Origin: Thiothrix nivea DSM 5205
GTDB lineage: Bacteria; Pseudomonadota; Gammaproteobacteria; Thiotrichales; Thiotrichaceae
Length of the DNA stretch: 64,000 bases
Assembly (NCBI RefSeq): GCF_000260135.1
Contig: NZ_JH651384.1
Coordinates: forward strand, 2,173,693 to 2,237,692
Reading direction: 5' to 3'
Shown in pieces: positions 53,191-61,326 of this stretch (the first letter of the stretch is position 1; each line of letters begins with the position of its first letter). The position numbers and the translations under genes are program-made. A model generated the notes under the pieces. It was not told the origin of the DNA, searched no databases, and worked only from the letters and a program-made list of their open reading frames with translations.

Positions 53191-53916
53191 CTAAATGATG
53201 TTGCGGTTGGCGTCCAGCAGCTGGAAGTTGTGCACATCGATGTCAATCAGGACTGGCGCGGGCAGGTATTTTCCATATCCCGTTCCCGGCGTTACCCTGC
53301 GTCTGGAGGTAAACGGAATCCCGTTGCTATTGCCATGTTCCTGCACAACATTAGCGGCGTTGGCGAAACGGCTGATGATCCGCGCTGTATAGTCATGCTG
53401 GGACAGCAGCCCACTTGCCTCGTCAAAACGAAAATACTGCACCCTGCTATGAGTCGGGATGCTGTCAGGAAACGTCGCTTTCAGCACACTGCCGGATTGC
53501 TCCCCCCAAATGATCGCCTGATTCATCAGCAAGGCTGGCAGCGTAAAGTAATTCCAAAAGGCGTAGTTGGCGAAGTAAGCCATGTCCAGATCGTCCCAAT
53601 ACAGCAGGCGTCGCCCCCAGGTGAAGTAGTTCCGGGCGTTTTCCCTGCTGGCGATAACGTTACCTTGGGCATCTTCCAGCCGGACAGCCAGCCCGTCCAG
53701 TACACCGCTGACACCTTCCTGCTTGCCGATAGGCGTGATCCTACAGAGCGGGCGGGCGACCTCCATGAACATTTTGGCATGATTGAAATACGGGCGGCCT
53801 TTCAGGACGAAAGCCAGCCCTTTGGCGCTGACTTCTGCTTCGATGTATCTGGCACGCGACCAGACTTCTCCCCCACCGTAGGCATCAATAGCGCGTTGAA
53901 TTAATTTTGTCTGCAT
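53191..53916 (-). CDS. Conserved-looking hypothetical protein
   Basis: Encodes 241 residues after GGGAGGG five bases upstream of the ATG at 53916. RAIDAYGGGEVWSRARYIEAEV opens the protein, followed by antiparallel strand patterns with many aromatics (GRPYFNHAKMFMEVARPLCR, YWDDLDMAYFANYAFWNYFT) and FRFDEASGLLSQHDYTARII with VLIDIDVHNFQLLDANRN at the end. This recalls periplasmic or lipid-binding beta proteins, but no signal peptide is seen. It lies 23 bases after the micro-ORF of the aarF gene cluster. I do not recognise the family. Confidence 0.55.
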   Translation of the reverse strand: MQTKLIQRAIDAYGGGEVWSRARYIEAEVSAKGLAFVLKGRPYFNHAKMFMEVARPLCRITPIGKQEGVSGVLDGLAVRLEDAQGNVIASRENARNYFTWGRRLLYWDDLDMAYFANYAFWNYFTLPALLMNQAIIWGEQSGSVLKATFPDSIPTHSRVQYFRFDEASGLLSQHDYTARIISRFANAANVVQEHGNSNGIPFTSRRRVTPGTGYGKYLPAPVLIDIDVHNFQLLDANRNII

Positions 53917-53939
53917 AGAACCCTCCCACTGGCCGCATA

Positions 53940-54023
53940 TCAATCAACCACAATCCAGACACTACCATACAATACAGCACTACCGACAAACACAAAAAAC
54001 AGTAACGAATCCGCCAGCGTCAT
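53940..54023 (-). CDS. 27-residue membrane micro-protein coupled to AarF-family kinase
   Basis: A tiny frame starts with ATG at 54023-54021, which overlaps the TGA stop of the kinase gene as ATGA. GGGAGGAAAT, a near-ideal ribosome site, lies 6-9 bases upstream. The peptide begins MTLADSLLFF and then is one long hydrophobic helix (VFVGSAVLYGSVWIVV), ending with Asp. Such single-helix micro-proteins are common partners of larger membrane proteins. It is 23 bases before the next gene on the strand. Coding status rests on the start signal and hydrophobic content; no homologue is known to me. Confidence 0.55.
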   Translation of the reverse strand: MTLADSLLFFVFVGSAVLYGSVWIVVD

Positions 54024-55327
54024 ACGATTTCCTCCCGCTCCTCACCAAACCAGTGCTGGCGGATACGCACTTCTGCCCCCATGCGCTCGAAAATCTTGCA
54101 CAAGCCATGGATAGTACGATCAAAGAAAATGAATTCATCCGCCACTGCATCCAGACCGCCAAAACGCGCCAGTTGCTGGATCAGCTTATGGGCGCTACTG
54201 GTGTAATCGCCATGTTTGCCAAAATCGAAACTCACCTCCCTGAACGGCATGGCTACCCACTCCCCAAATGGGCGTAACACTTCCTCGTACAATTTTGAGT
54301 CAGGGTCGGCATGGTGCATACCTAACTGCCGGTAGTGGGAAAAAATGGCCTCGGCATCATCATCGTGATAAGCCTTGAGCAAACCGGGCAATACGCGGAC
54401 AAAGTGGCCTGACATCTGTTTGACGCAGCCGAAATCAAGCAAAGTGAGCGAACCATCGGCATGGAACAGGTAGTTGCCGGGGTTGGGGTCGGCGTGTAAC
54501 CGGTGCAATTGATGGAAAGAGTAGGCAAACAGGTCATACAGATTTTGCGCAGCGAGGTTACGCACTGCCTGCGAAGGGTTTTCCGCCAGCCATGCTTGCA
54601 GATGCTTGCCGCCACTACGCTCGGTGGTCAGTACCCGTTCCGTGCTGTAATCGCTAAACACGCGCGGCACGCTGACGCTTTCTAGTTGCAGGTGCTCCCG
54701 AAACCAGCGGGTATTTTCCGCCTCCAGCGTGTAATCAACTTCCTCCAGCAAGCGGGCGTGGATTTCATCCAGTGACTGTTTGACGACCGGTGAATTGGGC
54801 AGACCACGGGTGAGCTGGCGTAGCAGCTTCATGTCGTTATCCATCGCCACGTGGATGCCGGGGTACTGGATTTTAACCGCGACTTGCGTGCCATCCGGTA
54901 ATACGGCGGCGTGTACCTGCCCGAGGCTGGCGGCGGCGAAGGCGTGCGCGTCGAATTCGGCGAACAGGGTTTCGGGCGGCTGGCCGAACTGTTCCTGCAA
55001 CACCTTGCGCACCAGCACGCGGTTGAGCGGCGGCACCTGATGGTAGGATTTTTCCAGCTCCTTGCGGTAACGCTCCGGCAGCAGTTCCACTTCCATGCTG
55101 AGCATCTGCGCGGCCTTGAGGGCGGTGCCGCGTAGCTGGGTCAGGGCGTTGAACAGCAGGCGGGCGTTCTGGTCTTCCAGTTCCTCTTTGGCTTCAACGT
55201 GGCGCTGCTTGGACAGAAACGGGCGTTTGGCCGTGTGCTTGAGCTGCCCCAGCCCGAGTTTGACGGCGGTGGAACCGACAATGCCTGCCCGCGCCCATTT
55301 GCCTTCGGGGATGCCTTCGTTCATCAC
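54020..55327 (-). CDS. AarF/UbiB (ABC1) family protein kinase-like
   Basis: A 435-residue atypical kinase of the ADCK/UbiB family. The Ala-rich nucleotide loop AFAAASLGQVHAAVLPDGTQVAVKIQYPGI replaces the usual Gly-rich loop and carries the catalytic Lys. KxGQ-type motif LRGTALKAAQMLSMEVELLP precedes it. The catalytic loop is HRLHADPNPGNYLFHADGSLTLLDFGCVKQM, with the DFG. The C-terminus lacks the two transmembrane helices of UbiB. It could support quinone synthesis or lipid handling. It overlaps the TetR gene by ATGA upstream and a 27-residue micro-ORF downstream, so the run is one operon. Confidence 0.87.
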   Translation of the reverse strand: MMNEGIPEGKWARAGIVGSTAVKLGLGQLKHTAKRPFLSKQRHVEAKEELEDQNARLLFNALTQLRGTALKAAQMLSMEVELLPERYRKELEKSYHQVPPLNRVLVRKVLQEQFGQPPETLFAEFDAHAFAAASLGQVHAAVLPDGTQVAVKIQYPGIHVAMDNDMKLLRQLTRGLPNSPVVKQSLDEIHARLLEEVDYTLEAENTRWFREHLQLESVSVPRVFSDYSTERVLTTERSGGKHLQAWLAENPSQAVRNLAAQNLYDLFAYSFHQLHRLHADPNPGNYLFHADGSLTLLDFGCVKQMSGHFVRVLPGLLKAYHDDDAEAIFSHYRQLGMHHADPDSKLYEEVLRPFGEWVAMPFREVSFDFGKHGDYTSSAHKLIQQLARFGGLDAVADEFIFFDRTIHGLCKIFERMGAEVRIRQHWFGEEREEIV

Positions 55328-56061
55328 TTGCCCTCCATGAAACGCCGTTTGGCGTTAGCCAGTGCGGGTTCCTCGCGGATGCTTTTCCAGCTATCCACAT
55401 GGCTCATGATGTGAGTGCGGAACAGGAAGGAAGCCAGATCGAGCAGCTTGCCGACCATGCCCTGCTGGAGGATGTTCGCCACCAGTCCCATACTGCAGTC
55501 GACCACCTGGGTGGTGTTGGCGAAACCTTCCGACGTGTCGCGCAGCCAGTAGCCGAGGATGCCATTCATGTAGTCCCAGAACAGGCGCGGCAACAGTTCG
55601 CGGTAAGGCTGGTCGGGAATTTCTCCCGCTTCGATGGCCGCGTCCAGCATGTCCACCACCATGTCGGTGAACAGCCTGCGGGTTTCCTCCAGATGGTTGT
55701 AACCGGCCACCGGCATGGCGAAGGTCAGTTCAAACACCTGTTGCAGAAATTCGCGGGCGGGCAGCCACACGCGCAGTTCGGTTTCCACCAGTTGCTGCAA
55801 CTGTTCGTGCAGGCTGTATTGGTGGAAATCGCTGATGTCCTTCAACTCCAGCATCACCTGCTGCTGCACGTATTCGCAGTAGCCGTACAGCAGTTTTTCC
55901 TTGGTGGGGAAGTAGTTGTAGATGGTAGCGTCACCAACTGATGCGCGCTTGGCGACCTCGCGCATGGTGGCGGATTTGAAGCCTTTTTCGGTGATCACAT
56001 CCGCCGCCGCCTCCAGCAGACGGATGCGGGTGAGTTGCTTGTCCTGCTCGTTGATCTTCAT
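55324..56061 (-). CDS. TetR family regulator
   Basis: A 245-residue repressor: N-terminal helix-turn-helix LLEAAADVITEKGFKSATMREVAKRASVGDATIYNYFPTKEKLLYGY at 16-62, then a long helical ligand-binding domain (ELRVWLPAREFLQQVFELTFAMPV). Its length is above average for the family. It begins the operon with the AarF-family gene, overlapping it by 4 bases, and probably controls it. The AT-rich upstream bases around 56070-56130 carry the likely promoter; no clear operator palindrome was found. Confidence 0.85.
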   Translation of the reverse strand: MKINEQDKQLTRIRLLEAAADVITEKGFKSATMREVAKRASVGDATIYNYFPTKEKLLYGYCEYVQQQVMLELKDISDFHQYSLHEQLQQLVETELRVWLPAREFLQQVFELTFAMPVAGYNHLEETRRLFTDMVVDMLDAAIEAGEIPDQPYRELLPRLFWDYMNGILGYWLRDTSEGFANTTQVVDCSMGLVANILQQGMVGKLLDLASFLFRTHIMSHVDSWKSIREEPALANAKRRFMEGK

Positions 56062-56194
56062 GGCGGGAATCTCAATAGTGAAAACACTATCTATAAATAA
56101 GGTTATTTTTGTATTTTTTCAATACTAATTTTGTTATTGGATAATCGTGTGAGACCTACCTACAAGGCAAGAGAGCAGTTAATCGGCATTTTGC

Positions 56195-56269
56195 TTATTT
56201 CAGCGGCAGGTAAATATCCGTCATCTGCTCATGCTCAGGAATAGGGAAATCCACAATTTTTACGTTCAT
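56195..56269 (-). pseudogene. 24-codon remnant, joined ends of a larger gene
   Basis: An ATG at 56269 follows AAGGAGCACCCC and opens a frame of 24 codons. MNVKIVDFP matches the start and MTDIYLPLK the end of GyrI-like (AraC effector-binding) domain proteins of about 150 residues, with nothing between. It looks like an in-frame internal deletion. It is the only coding-like item in the gap 56062-56342. The family reading is by eye. Confidence 0.35.
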
Positions 56270-56342
56270 TGGGGTGCTCCTTGGTCGTTCCGGATGTTGC
56301 AGGCGCTCGCTCCACAGCTGCCACTATCCTGACCGAAAGTGC

Positions 56343-56921
56343 TCAGCAGGGTGGAATCAGTTCTGCCAGACTCTTGCCTTCCACCGGTTTTTTGAGGTCG
56401 TAATCCACCACCAGCGGCAGATAGCCGGATTCCGTATCCAGCCGCAGATAGGTGGTGGCTGGAATTTTACCCTCCGGTAACTCGGTCTTGCGGCAGGCAT
56501 CCACGCCCACACCCAATGAACCCTGGGTCTTCTTGCCGCTTTCCGCCTTTTTCGCTTGCAGGGTTGTGCGAAAAGCCTCGAAGCGCGGGATGTCCGCTGG
56601 CGGCAGACGATAGGCGTAGAGCTGATAGCCGGGCTTGGCTTCCGCCGCCAGCGACTTGCCTTCCAGCGCGGCGGGGATGGATTCAAGGGTGAAGCGTTCG
56701 GTGACTTGTTCCGCGCCCTCCTGTTGCATACCCAGTTCCAGTTTGACGCCAGCGGGGCGTGGGGCAACCCAGTCTGGTATCCGCACCCCGACCCGCAGGA
56801 CTCCCGGGTCAACCGCCATCATGTCAGTGGTCGCCAGTTTGTAGAGGGTTTTTACCGGGATGGCGGTGCAAGCACCAAGCAACAAGGCGGCGGTAGCAGC
56901 CATAATTGTTTTTCTCATCAT
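56343..56921 (-). CDS. Lipoprotein of unknown function
   Basis: Encodes 192 residues with a lipobox: MAATAALLLGACTAIP, lipidation expected on the Cys at about 18. The mature part is mostly beta (PGVLRVGVRIPDWVAPRPAG, KPGYQLYAYRLPPADIPRF) and ends with YLPLVVDYDLKKPVEGKSLA and a final Cys. There is one more Cys in VGVDACRKTELPEG. No family recognised. It is a lone gene, divergent from the DUF2975 membrane protein, with a 76-base gap between the two. Confidence 0.65.
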   Translation of the reverse strand: MMRKTIMAATAALLLGACTAIPVKTLYKLATTDMMAVDPGVLRVGVRIPDWVAPRPAGVKLELGMQQEGAEQVTERFTLESIPAALEGKSLAAEAKPGYQLYAYRLPPADIPRFEAFRTTLQAKKAESGKKTQGSLGVGVDACRKTELPEGKIPATTYLRLDTESGYLPLVVDYDLKKPVEGKSLAELIPPC

Positions 56922-56997
56922 CGAATACCGTTCTGGTTGAAATAATTATTGTATAGCATTAATATTTTAACCTGTAAACACAATCCAGGAGTTCAAT

Positions 56998-57531
56998 ATG
57001 ACTCTCATATCCACCCGAATGGGGCGCTGGCTGGCTCCGTTTTCACAGGCACTGGCAATCCTGTTCCTGCTGATCAATGTGTTGCTGTGGGCTGTACCGG
57101 AGTGGGCGGAATACGTGGCACGTAGCCTGTCTGGCCTGCCAACATCCACCCCGGTGACGCTGACTGCCGGAACCAGGTTGGCGGGTGGCGCGCTTTCCAC
57201 CCTGCATCTGGCGGTACTGGTTTATGCATTATTTGCGATTGCGGGGATTTTCCGCATGTTTGCGGCGGGCGAATGGCTGCATCCGCGTATCAGCACACAC
57301 CTGCACCGTTTCGGGCTGGCGCTGTTAGTGTTCGGTGCCACCACTCCACTGGTGCGCGCCCTGATGACAGTAATTGTGACGTTACAGAATCCTGAAGGGC
57401 AGAGGATGTTGGCGATCGGCTTTTCCAGCAACGATTTTGTGATCGCGCTAATCGGCGTACTGATGGTGATGCTGGGCTATGCGCTCAGTGAAGCCGCCGC
57501 TATCGCCGAAGACAACCGCCAGATTGTGTGA
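56998..57531 (+). CDS. DUF2975 family membrane protein
   Basis: A 177-residue protein with four predicted helices: ALAILFLLINVLLWAVP, LHLAVLVYALFAIAGIFRMF, FGLALLVFGATTPLVRALM and FVIALIGVLMVMLGYALSEA. The EWLHPRISTHLHRFG stretch between helices and the C-terminal AAAIAEDNRQIV are characteristic of DUF2975. Members are usually encoded directly before a small YozG-like helix-turn-helix protein, as here (ATGA overlap with the next gene). The pair probably forms a membrane-linked regulator; signal unknown. Confidence 0.82.
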   Translation: MTLISTRMGRWLAPFSQALAILFLLINVLLWAVPEWAEYVARSLSGLPTSTPVTLTAGTRLAGGALSTLHLAVLVYALFAIAGIFRMFAAGEWLHPRISTHLHRFGLALLVFGATTPLVRALMTVIVTLQNPEGQRMLAIGFSSNDFVIALIGVLMVMLGYALSEAAAIAEDNRQIV

Positions 57532-57758
57532 ATGCCATGCCGATAATCGTTAATCTCGATGTGATGCTGGCCAAACGCAAAATGCGCTCCAAGGAACTGG
57601 CCGAACGTATCGGCATTACCGAGCAGAATGTCTCCCTGCTCAAATCCGGCAAGGTGAAGGGCATCCGCTTTGAAACCCTGGCGAAAATCTGCGAGGTGCT
57701 GGATTGCCAGCCGGGGGATTTGCTGGAGTTTACGCCTGATCGGGAAGATCAGGTCTGA
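57528..57758 (+). CDS. Cro/C1-type helix-turn-helix regulator (YozG-like)
   Basis: A 76-residue DNA-binding protein: MLAKRKMRSKELAERIGITEQNVSLLKSGKVKGIRFETLAKICEVL is a full HTH_3/XRE domain, with CQPGDLLEFTPD at the end. This is the usual partner of DUF2975. Its ATG overlaps the stop of the membrane protein by 4 bases. The in-frame ATG at 57537 (MPIIVNLDVM) is another possible start. Confidence 0.88.
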   Translation: MNAMPIIVNLDVMLAKRKMRSKELAERIGITEQNVSLLKSGKVKGIRFETLAKICEVLDCQPGDLLEFTPDREDQV

Positions 57759-57801
57759 CCCCGATACTGCGCGGTTTAACTGAATAGAATAATAGTTCTT
57801 G

Positions 57802-58677
57802 TCACAAGACCAGCGGTTGCAAAGCTTCGGACAAGAAATCCATCACACGCCGAATCCGCAGGCTGGTGCGCAGTTCCTGATGCACAGTTAACCACATTGG
57901 CAGAGGCGGAATATTGACCTCCGGCAGGATACGCACCACATCCGCTGCCTCCCGCGCGAGAAAAGCAGCAGCAAAACCGATTCCCGCGCCTGCTTTCAGC
58001 AATTCCCAATAAGCTACCTGATCATCGGTGCGCAGCGTGAACATGCTGCGTTCTGCCCCGATGCCAAACGCTTTCATGCCATTGATGATCTGTTCGTCGC
58101 GGTCGTAACCCAGCAAGCGGTGGTGCGTCAGCTCTGCCATGCAAGATGGAACGCCAAACTGTTCCAGATAGCGGCGCGCCGCGAAAATACCCAGAGACAA
58201 TTCATTGACCTTGCGCGCAATCAAGTCACCCTGGGTGGGGCGAAACATCCGCACCGCAATGTCTGCGTCACGCGCCAACAGATTTTCAACCGTATTGCTG
58301 GCAACCAACTCAATGCCAATGCTCGGCTCCGCTTCTTGCAGGCGCGCCAGTATCGGCGGCAGCAGGTAGGTCGCGACCACTGTGCTGGCGGTAATGCGCA
58401 CCGTACCGGCCACGCTTTGGCTATTCCCGGCAACTTTGAGGGCAAATTGCCCAGCCTGTGCCTGCATGGCGCGGGCATGTTCCACCAGATTCAGACCCGC
58501 TTCGCTCAGTTCCATCCCGGAACGCCCGCGCACAAACAGCGTCAGGCCGGTAATCTTTTCCAGACGATTGATCTGCCGCCCCAGGGTCGGCTGGCTCATA
58601 CCCAATGTTTGACCGGCTTTCGACAGCGAACCTGCGTCTACTACCGTCAGAAAAATGCGTATTAAATCCCAATCCAT
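57802..58677 (-). CDS. LysR family regulator
   Basis: A 291-residue LysR protein. The N-terminal winged helix reads WDLIRIFLTVVDAGSLSKAGQTLGMSQPTLGRQINRLE, and the ligand domain starts with AGTVRITASTVVATYLLPPIL. The pocket region ends with VRILPEVNIPPLPMWLTVH. It is divergent from the NAD(P)-binding oxidoreductase gene, 99 bases away, and likely controls it. The 44-base gap to the HTH gene on the other side holds nothing notable. Confidence 0.9.
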   Translation of the reverse strand: MDWDLIRIFLTVVDAGSLSKAGQTLGMSQPTLGRQINRLEKITGLTLFVRGRSGMELSEAGLNLVEHARAMQAQAGQFALKVAGNSQSVAGTVRITASTVVATYLLPPILARLQEAEPSIGIELVASNTVENLLARDADIAVRMFRPTQGDLIARKVNELSLGIFAARRYLEQFGVPSCMAELTHHRLLGYDRDEQIINGMKAFGIGAERSMFTLRTDDQVAYWELLKAGAGIGFAAAFLAREAADVVRILPEVNIPPLPMWLTVHQELRTSLRIRRVMDFLSEALQPLVL

Positions 58678-58776
58678 TCAATTATGAATCCAAAGCATTC
58701 ACTTTTCGCCATTTAACAAATAGAAATGAACCGATAAAGTTACCTCATCATTCATTGACAGACAAGGCAGCAGATC

Positions 58777-59724
58777 ATGCAAACCATCAGCATCCTCGGC
58801 GGCAAGGGCCGCCTGGGGAATACCGCCGCCCGCGCTTTTCATCACGCTGGTTACAAGGTCATCGTCATCAGCCGCGACGCCAACGCGCCACGCCTGCCCG
58901 AGGGGGTGGAACAGCGGGCTGCCGATGCCATGCAAGCCGCCGAGCTGATTAAAGCCACTGAAGGTTCGGATTTCATTTTCAACAGCCTCAATCCCCCCTA
59001 CTCACAATGGCGGGGTAAAGCCATGCAACTGGCGCGGAATGTGGTGGTGGCAGCGCGGCAACATGGCGCAGTGCATCTGTTTCCGGGCAATGTTTATAAC
59101 TATGGAACCCGCATCCCGCCCGTCTGTGATGAACACACGCCGTTTCAGGCCGATACTTCGATGGGGAAAATCCGCGTGGAAATGGAACAGCATTTCGAGG
59201 AGGCTTCCCGACAAGGCATAAAAACCATCGTGTTGCGTGCCGGTGATTTTTTTGGTGATGGCAGTAGTGGCGCATGGTTTGACTTTGCCATTCTCAGTAA
59301 GCTCCACAAAAACCGTCTGGTCTATCCGGGAGCCTGGGATGCCGTGCATTCCTGGGCATATCTGCCCGATCTGGCGCAAGCCTTCGTCAGTCTGGCTGGG
59401 CAAGCGGATAAACTGGACGGGTATGAAAGTTTTCTGTTTGAGGGCCATCACCTGACCGGCAACACGCTGTATGCAGCGCTGACCGAAATCGTTGGCAGGC
59501 CGTTGAAGAAGCAGACCGTACCATGGTGGTTGTACCGGGTTGCCAGCCTGTTTTCCCCCATGGCGCGGGCAGTGACGGAAATGTCGTACCTGTGGTTCCG
59601 CCCACACCAACTGGATGGCCGACGACTGAATGCTGTGGTGGGTGAATTGCACACAACACCTTTGCAGGAGGCGCTCAAGCAAAGTCTTGTTGCTACATCA
59701 GCTTTCCACGACCATGCGCGGTGA
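58777..59724 (+). CDS. NAD(P)-dependent epimerase/dehydratase-like oxidoreductase
   Basis: A 315-residue Rossmann protein of the extended SDR kind. TISILGGKGRLGNTAARAFH is the dinucleotide loop (GGxGxxG). FPGNVYNYGTRIPP carries a Tyr in place of the classical YxxxK position, and RVEMEQHFEEASRQGI gives the following helix. RAGDFFGDG and VHSWAYLPDLAQAFVSLAG are typical of the NmrA/epimerase-like group. A LysR gene is divergent. The substrate is unknown. The stop overlaps the Lgt-like relic on the other strand. Confidence 0.8.
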   Translation: MQTISILGGKGRLGNTAARAFHHAGYKVIVISRDANAPRLPEGVEQRAADAMQAAELIKATEGSDFIFNSLNPPYSQWRGKAMQLARNVVVAARQHGAVHLFPGNVYNYGTRIPPVCDEHTPFQADTSMGKIRVEMEQHFEEASRQGIKTIVLRAGDFFGDGSSGAWFDFAILSKLHKNRLVYPGAWDAVHSWAYLPDLAQAFVSLAGQADKLDGYESFLFEGHHLTGNTLYAALTEIVGRPLKKQTVPWWLYRVASLFSPMARAVTEMSYLWFRPHQLDGRRLNAVVGELHTTPLQEALKQSLVATSAFHDHAR

Positions 59725-59820
59725 ACGCAGGGCATAGACAATCAACCCCAGCCCGATAACAAAAAACGGTACGCTCAGCCACTGCCCCACGCTAGTGTTT
59801 GTAATGGAGGCAAGCATGTT
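59698..59820 (-). pseudogene. C-terminal fragment resembling prolipoprotein diacylglyceryl transferase
   Basis: The last about 30 codons of a minus-strand frame read TSVGQWLSVPFFVIGLGLIV followed by YALRSPRM. This resembles the C-terminal helix of Lgt (SMGQxLSxPMxxxG...VWAYR). Upstream in this frame the sequence is the antisense of the TfoX-like gene and makes no sense. So only a tail survives, without a start. The similarity is short and judged by eye. Confidence 0.35.
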
Positions 59821-60112
59821 TAGCGATATGCCCAATTTTGGTAAAGCATCCATCCAGATGTTCCTGAAAGCAGGCATACAGTCCGAAGCGCAACTACGCG
59901 AGATGGGGTCAATCGCAGCCTTCGTGGCCGTAAAACGTGCTGGCTGCGCGCCAAGCCTTAATTTGCTATGGGCAATCGAGGGGGCATGAACTAACCGGCA
60001 CTGGAGAGAAGTTTCCAAAAGCGACCGGACATCTCTGCTATTCCAGCTTGATGATTATGAACAGGGCGCAGGATCATCTGTATCCTGCCGGGTATTCATA
60101 GACACCGAATGA
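59816..60112 (+). pseudogene. TfoX C-terminal-domain protein with an in-frame stop
   Basis: After TGGAGG and an ATG at 59816 the frame reads MPNFGKASIQMFLKAGIQSE, then LREMGSIAAFVAVKRAGCAP and SLNLLWAIEGA, a clear TfoX_C (helix-hairpin-helix) domain. A TGA stands at 59987-59989. The same frame continues with TNRHWREVSKSDRTSLLFQL and DDYE, which is the expected end of the domain, to a stop at 60110-60112. So the stop interrupts a full-length domain of about 97 codons without a frameshift. It may be a nonsense mutation, a sequencing error or readthrough. Stand-alone TfoX_C proteins are common; their role is unclear. Confidence 0.75.
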
Positions 60113-60679
60113 CCAGTGCTTGCTGCCGGGAGCCTGGGTTTCCTGCCAACCTTGCTTGCGCAAAGCCTTGGCCAGCAAGCGGTTCATGACGCCGTGCCCG
60201 ACCAGCAATACACTGCCGTGTTCTGCTGCCAGACCTGCCAGATGGTGCGTAGCTTTCTGCGCGCGTTGCCTTGCTGCCTGGAATGACTCGGCGTTGCGGG
60301 AATACCCCAACAGCCAGGAAATGCGCAGCAAGACTGCCCATGCCGTCAGGGATAATCGGACTGCGCCGGAGTCGGGGTATGGCAGCGGCGATTCCCGGAA
60401 CAAAGGGCTGGTCAGGGCAATATCTTCAAGCCCCAACGCTTGGGCTGAAAGCGCTGAGCGGATCAGGTCGCTGCACACGATTGCCTGGCATTGCCGGGCT
60501 ATGCTGATGGCCGCAGCGGGCGGGGTATCCGCAAGCCGGGCAATGTCATATTCGTGGGCAATACGGGCAAAATCCACCGCATTAATCCTGCGGGAAAAAT
60601 CGAAATCCGGTTTACCGTGACGCATCAGTACGATTTTCATGCGCGGTTGCGTTGCGGGTAAGCGAAATTCAGCCGTCAT
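60074..60679 (-). CDS. Histidine phosphatase family protein
   Basis: About 201 residues of the phosphoglycerate mutase-like superfamily. The phosphate site starts with KIVLMRHGKPDFDFSRRINA, where RHG holds the catalytic His. IVCSDLIRSALSAQAL is the second Arg stretch, and VLLVGHGVMNRLLAKAL carries the late catalytic His. The C-terminus WSFGVYEYP is short. The start at 60679 overlaps the PaiB gene by 11 bases; an ATG at 60640 (MKIVLMRHG) is also possible. Substrate unknown. Confidence 0.82.
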   Translation of the reverse strand: MTAEFRLPATQPRMKIVLMRHGKPDFDFSRRINAVDFARIAHEYDIARLADTPPAAAISIARQCQAIVCSDLIRSALSAQALGLEDIALTSPLFRESPLPYPDSGAVRLSLTAWAVLLRISWLLGYSRNAESFQAARQRAQKATHHLAGLAAEHGSVLLVGHGVMNRLLAKALRKQGWQETQAPGSKHWSFGVYEYPAGYR

Positions 60680-61292
60680 GCCGCTCTCCAACCTGCGCAA
60701 GAAAGCGCTGTACCAGACTGGCCACTTCCCGCTCATTTTCGGTAGTGCCTGTTTGCAGTGAGCGGATCACGCCTTGCCGATCTTCCAGGCTGCGGTTCTG
60801 GCTGAGTTTGTATTTCGCCTGCACTTCATCCACTTCCATGACGAAGCCGACAATGGCATTCAGCATTTTATCCGGGTAAGCGGGAACCCATGCCTGCTCC
60901 CCTTCGCCCTCGAAATGCCGACTCATCCGGTTAACCAGTTCGCCCAAGGCATCAGAGTCATGAATCAGGCGGATGCGCCCGTAAACATGCACGGCGGCAT
61001 AGTTCCATGTCGGCACGCCCGCTTTTTCATACCACGTTGGGGAGATGTAGGCGTGTGCGCCGTGGAAAATCGCCAGGGTTCGGGTGTTGGCCTCGAAGTG
61101 CCGCCATTGTGGGTTGGCTTTCGCCAGATGCCCGGTCAGACGGAGGTTTTCCTCGCCATCCAGCAGTAAGGGTATGTGGCTGGCGAATGGCTCACCCTCG
61201 GCTACTGTCACCAGCGTTGCAAAGGCATTCGCGGTGATGAAACGGCGGATTTCGTCCGCATCCTTCTGTTCAAAGTGTGGGGGTAGATACAT
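60669..61292 (-). CDS. paiB: PaiB-type FMN-binding protein
   Basis: A 207-residue flavin-binding protein, family name FMN-binding negative transcriptional regulator. MYLPPHFEQKDADEIRRFIT, ATLVTVAEGEPFASHIPLLL, LTGHLAKANPQWRHF and ISPTWYEKAGVPTWNYAAVHVYG are the family landmarks. The split-barrel fold binds FMN. The C-terminal KYKLSQNRSLEDRQGVI is typical of PaiB. In Bacillus PaiB works with PaiA, a GNAT; a GNAT gene lies 34 bases upstream here. The histidine phosphatase gene overlaps its end. Confidence 0.88.
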   Translation of the reverse strand: MYLPPHFEQKDADEIRRFITANAFATLVTVAEGEPFASHIPLLLDGEENLRLTGHLAKANPQWRHFEANTRTLAIFHGAHAYISPTWYEKAGVPTWNYAAVHVYGRIRLIHDSDALGELVNRMSRHFEGEGEQAWVPAYPDKMLNAIVGFVMEVDEVQAKYKLSQNRSLEDRQGVIRSLQTGTTENEREVASLVQRFLAQVGERHDG

Positions 61293-61326
61293 TCACAGCC
61301 TCCATTTCAATCTCCATCATTCCTGT

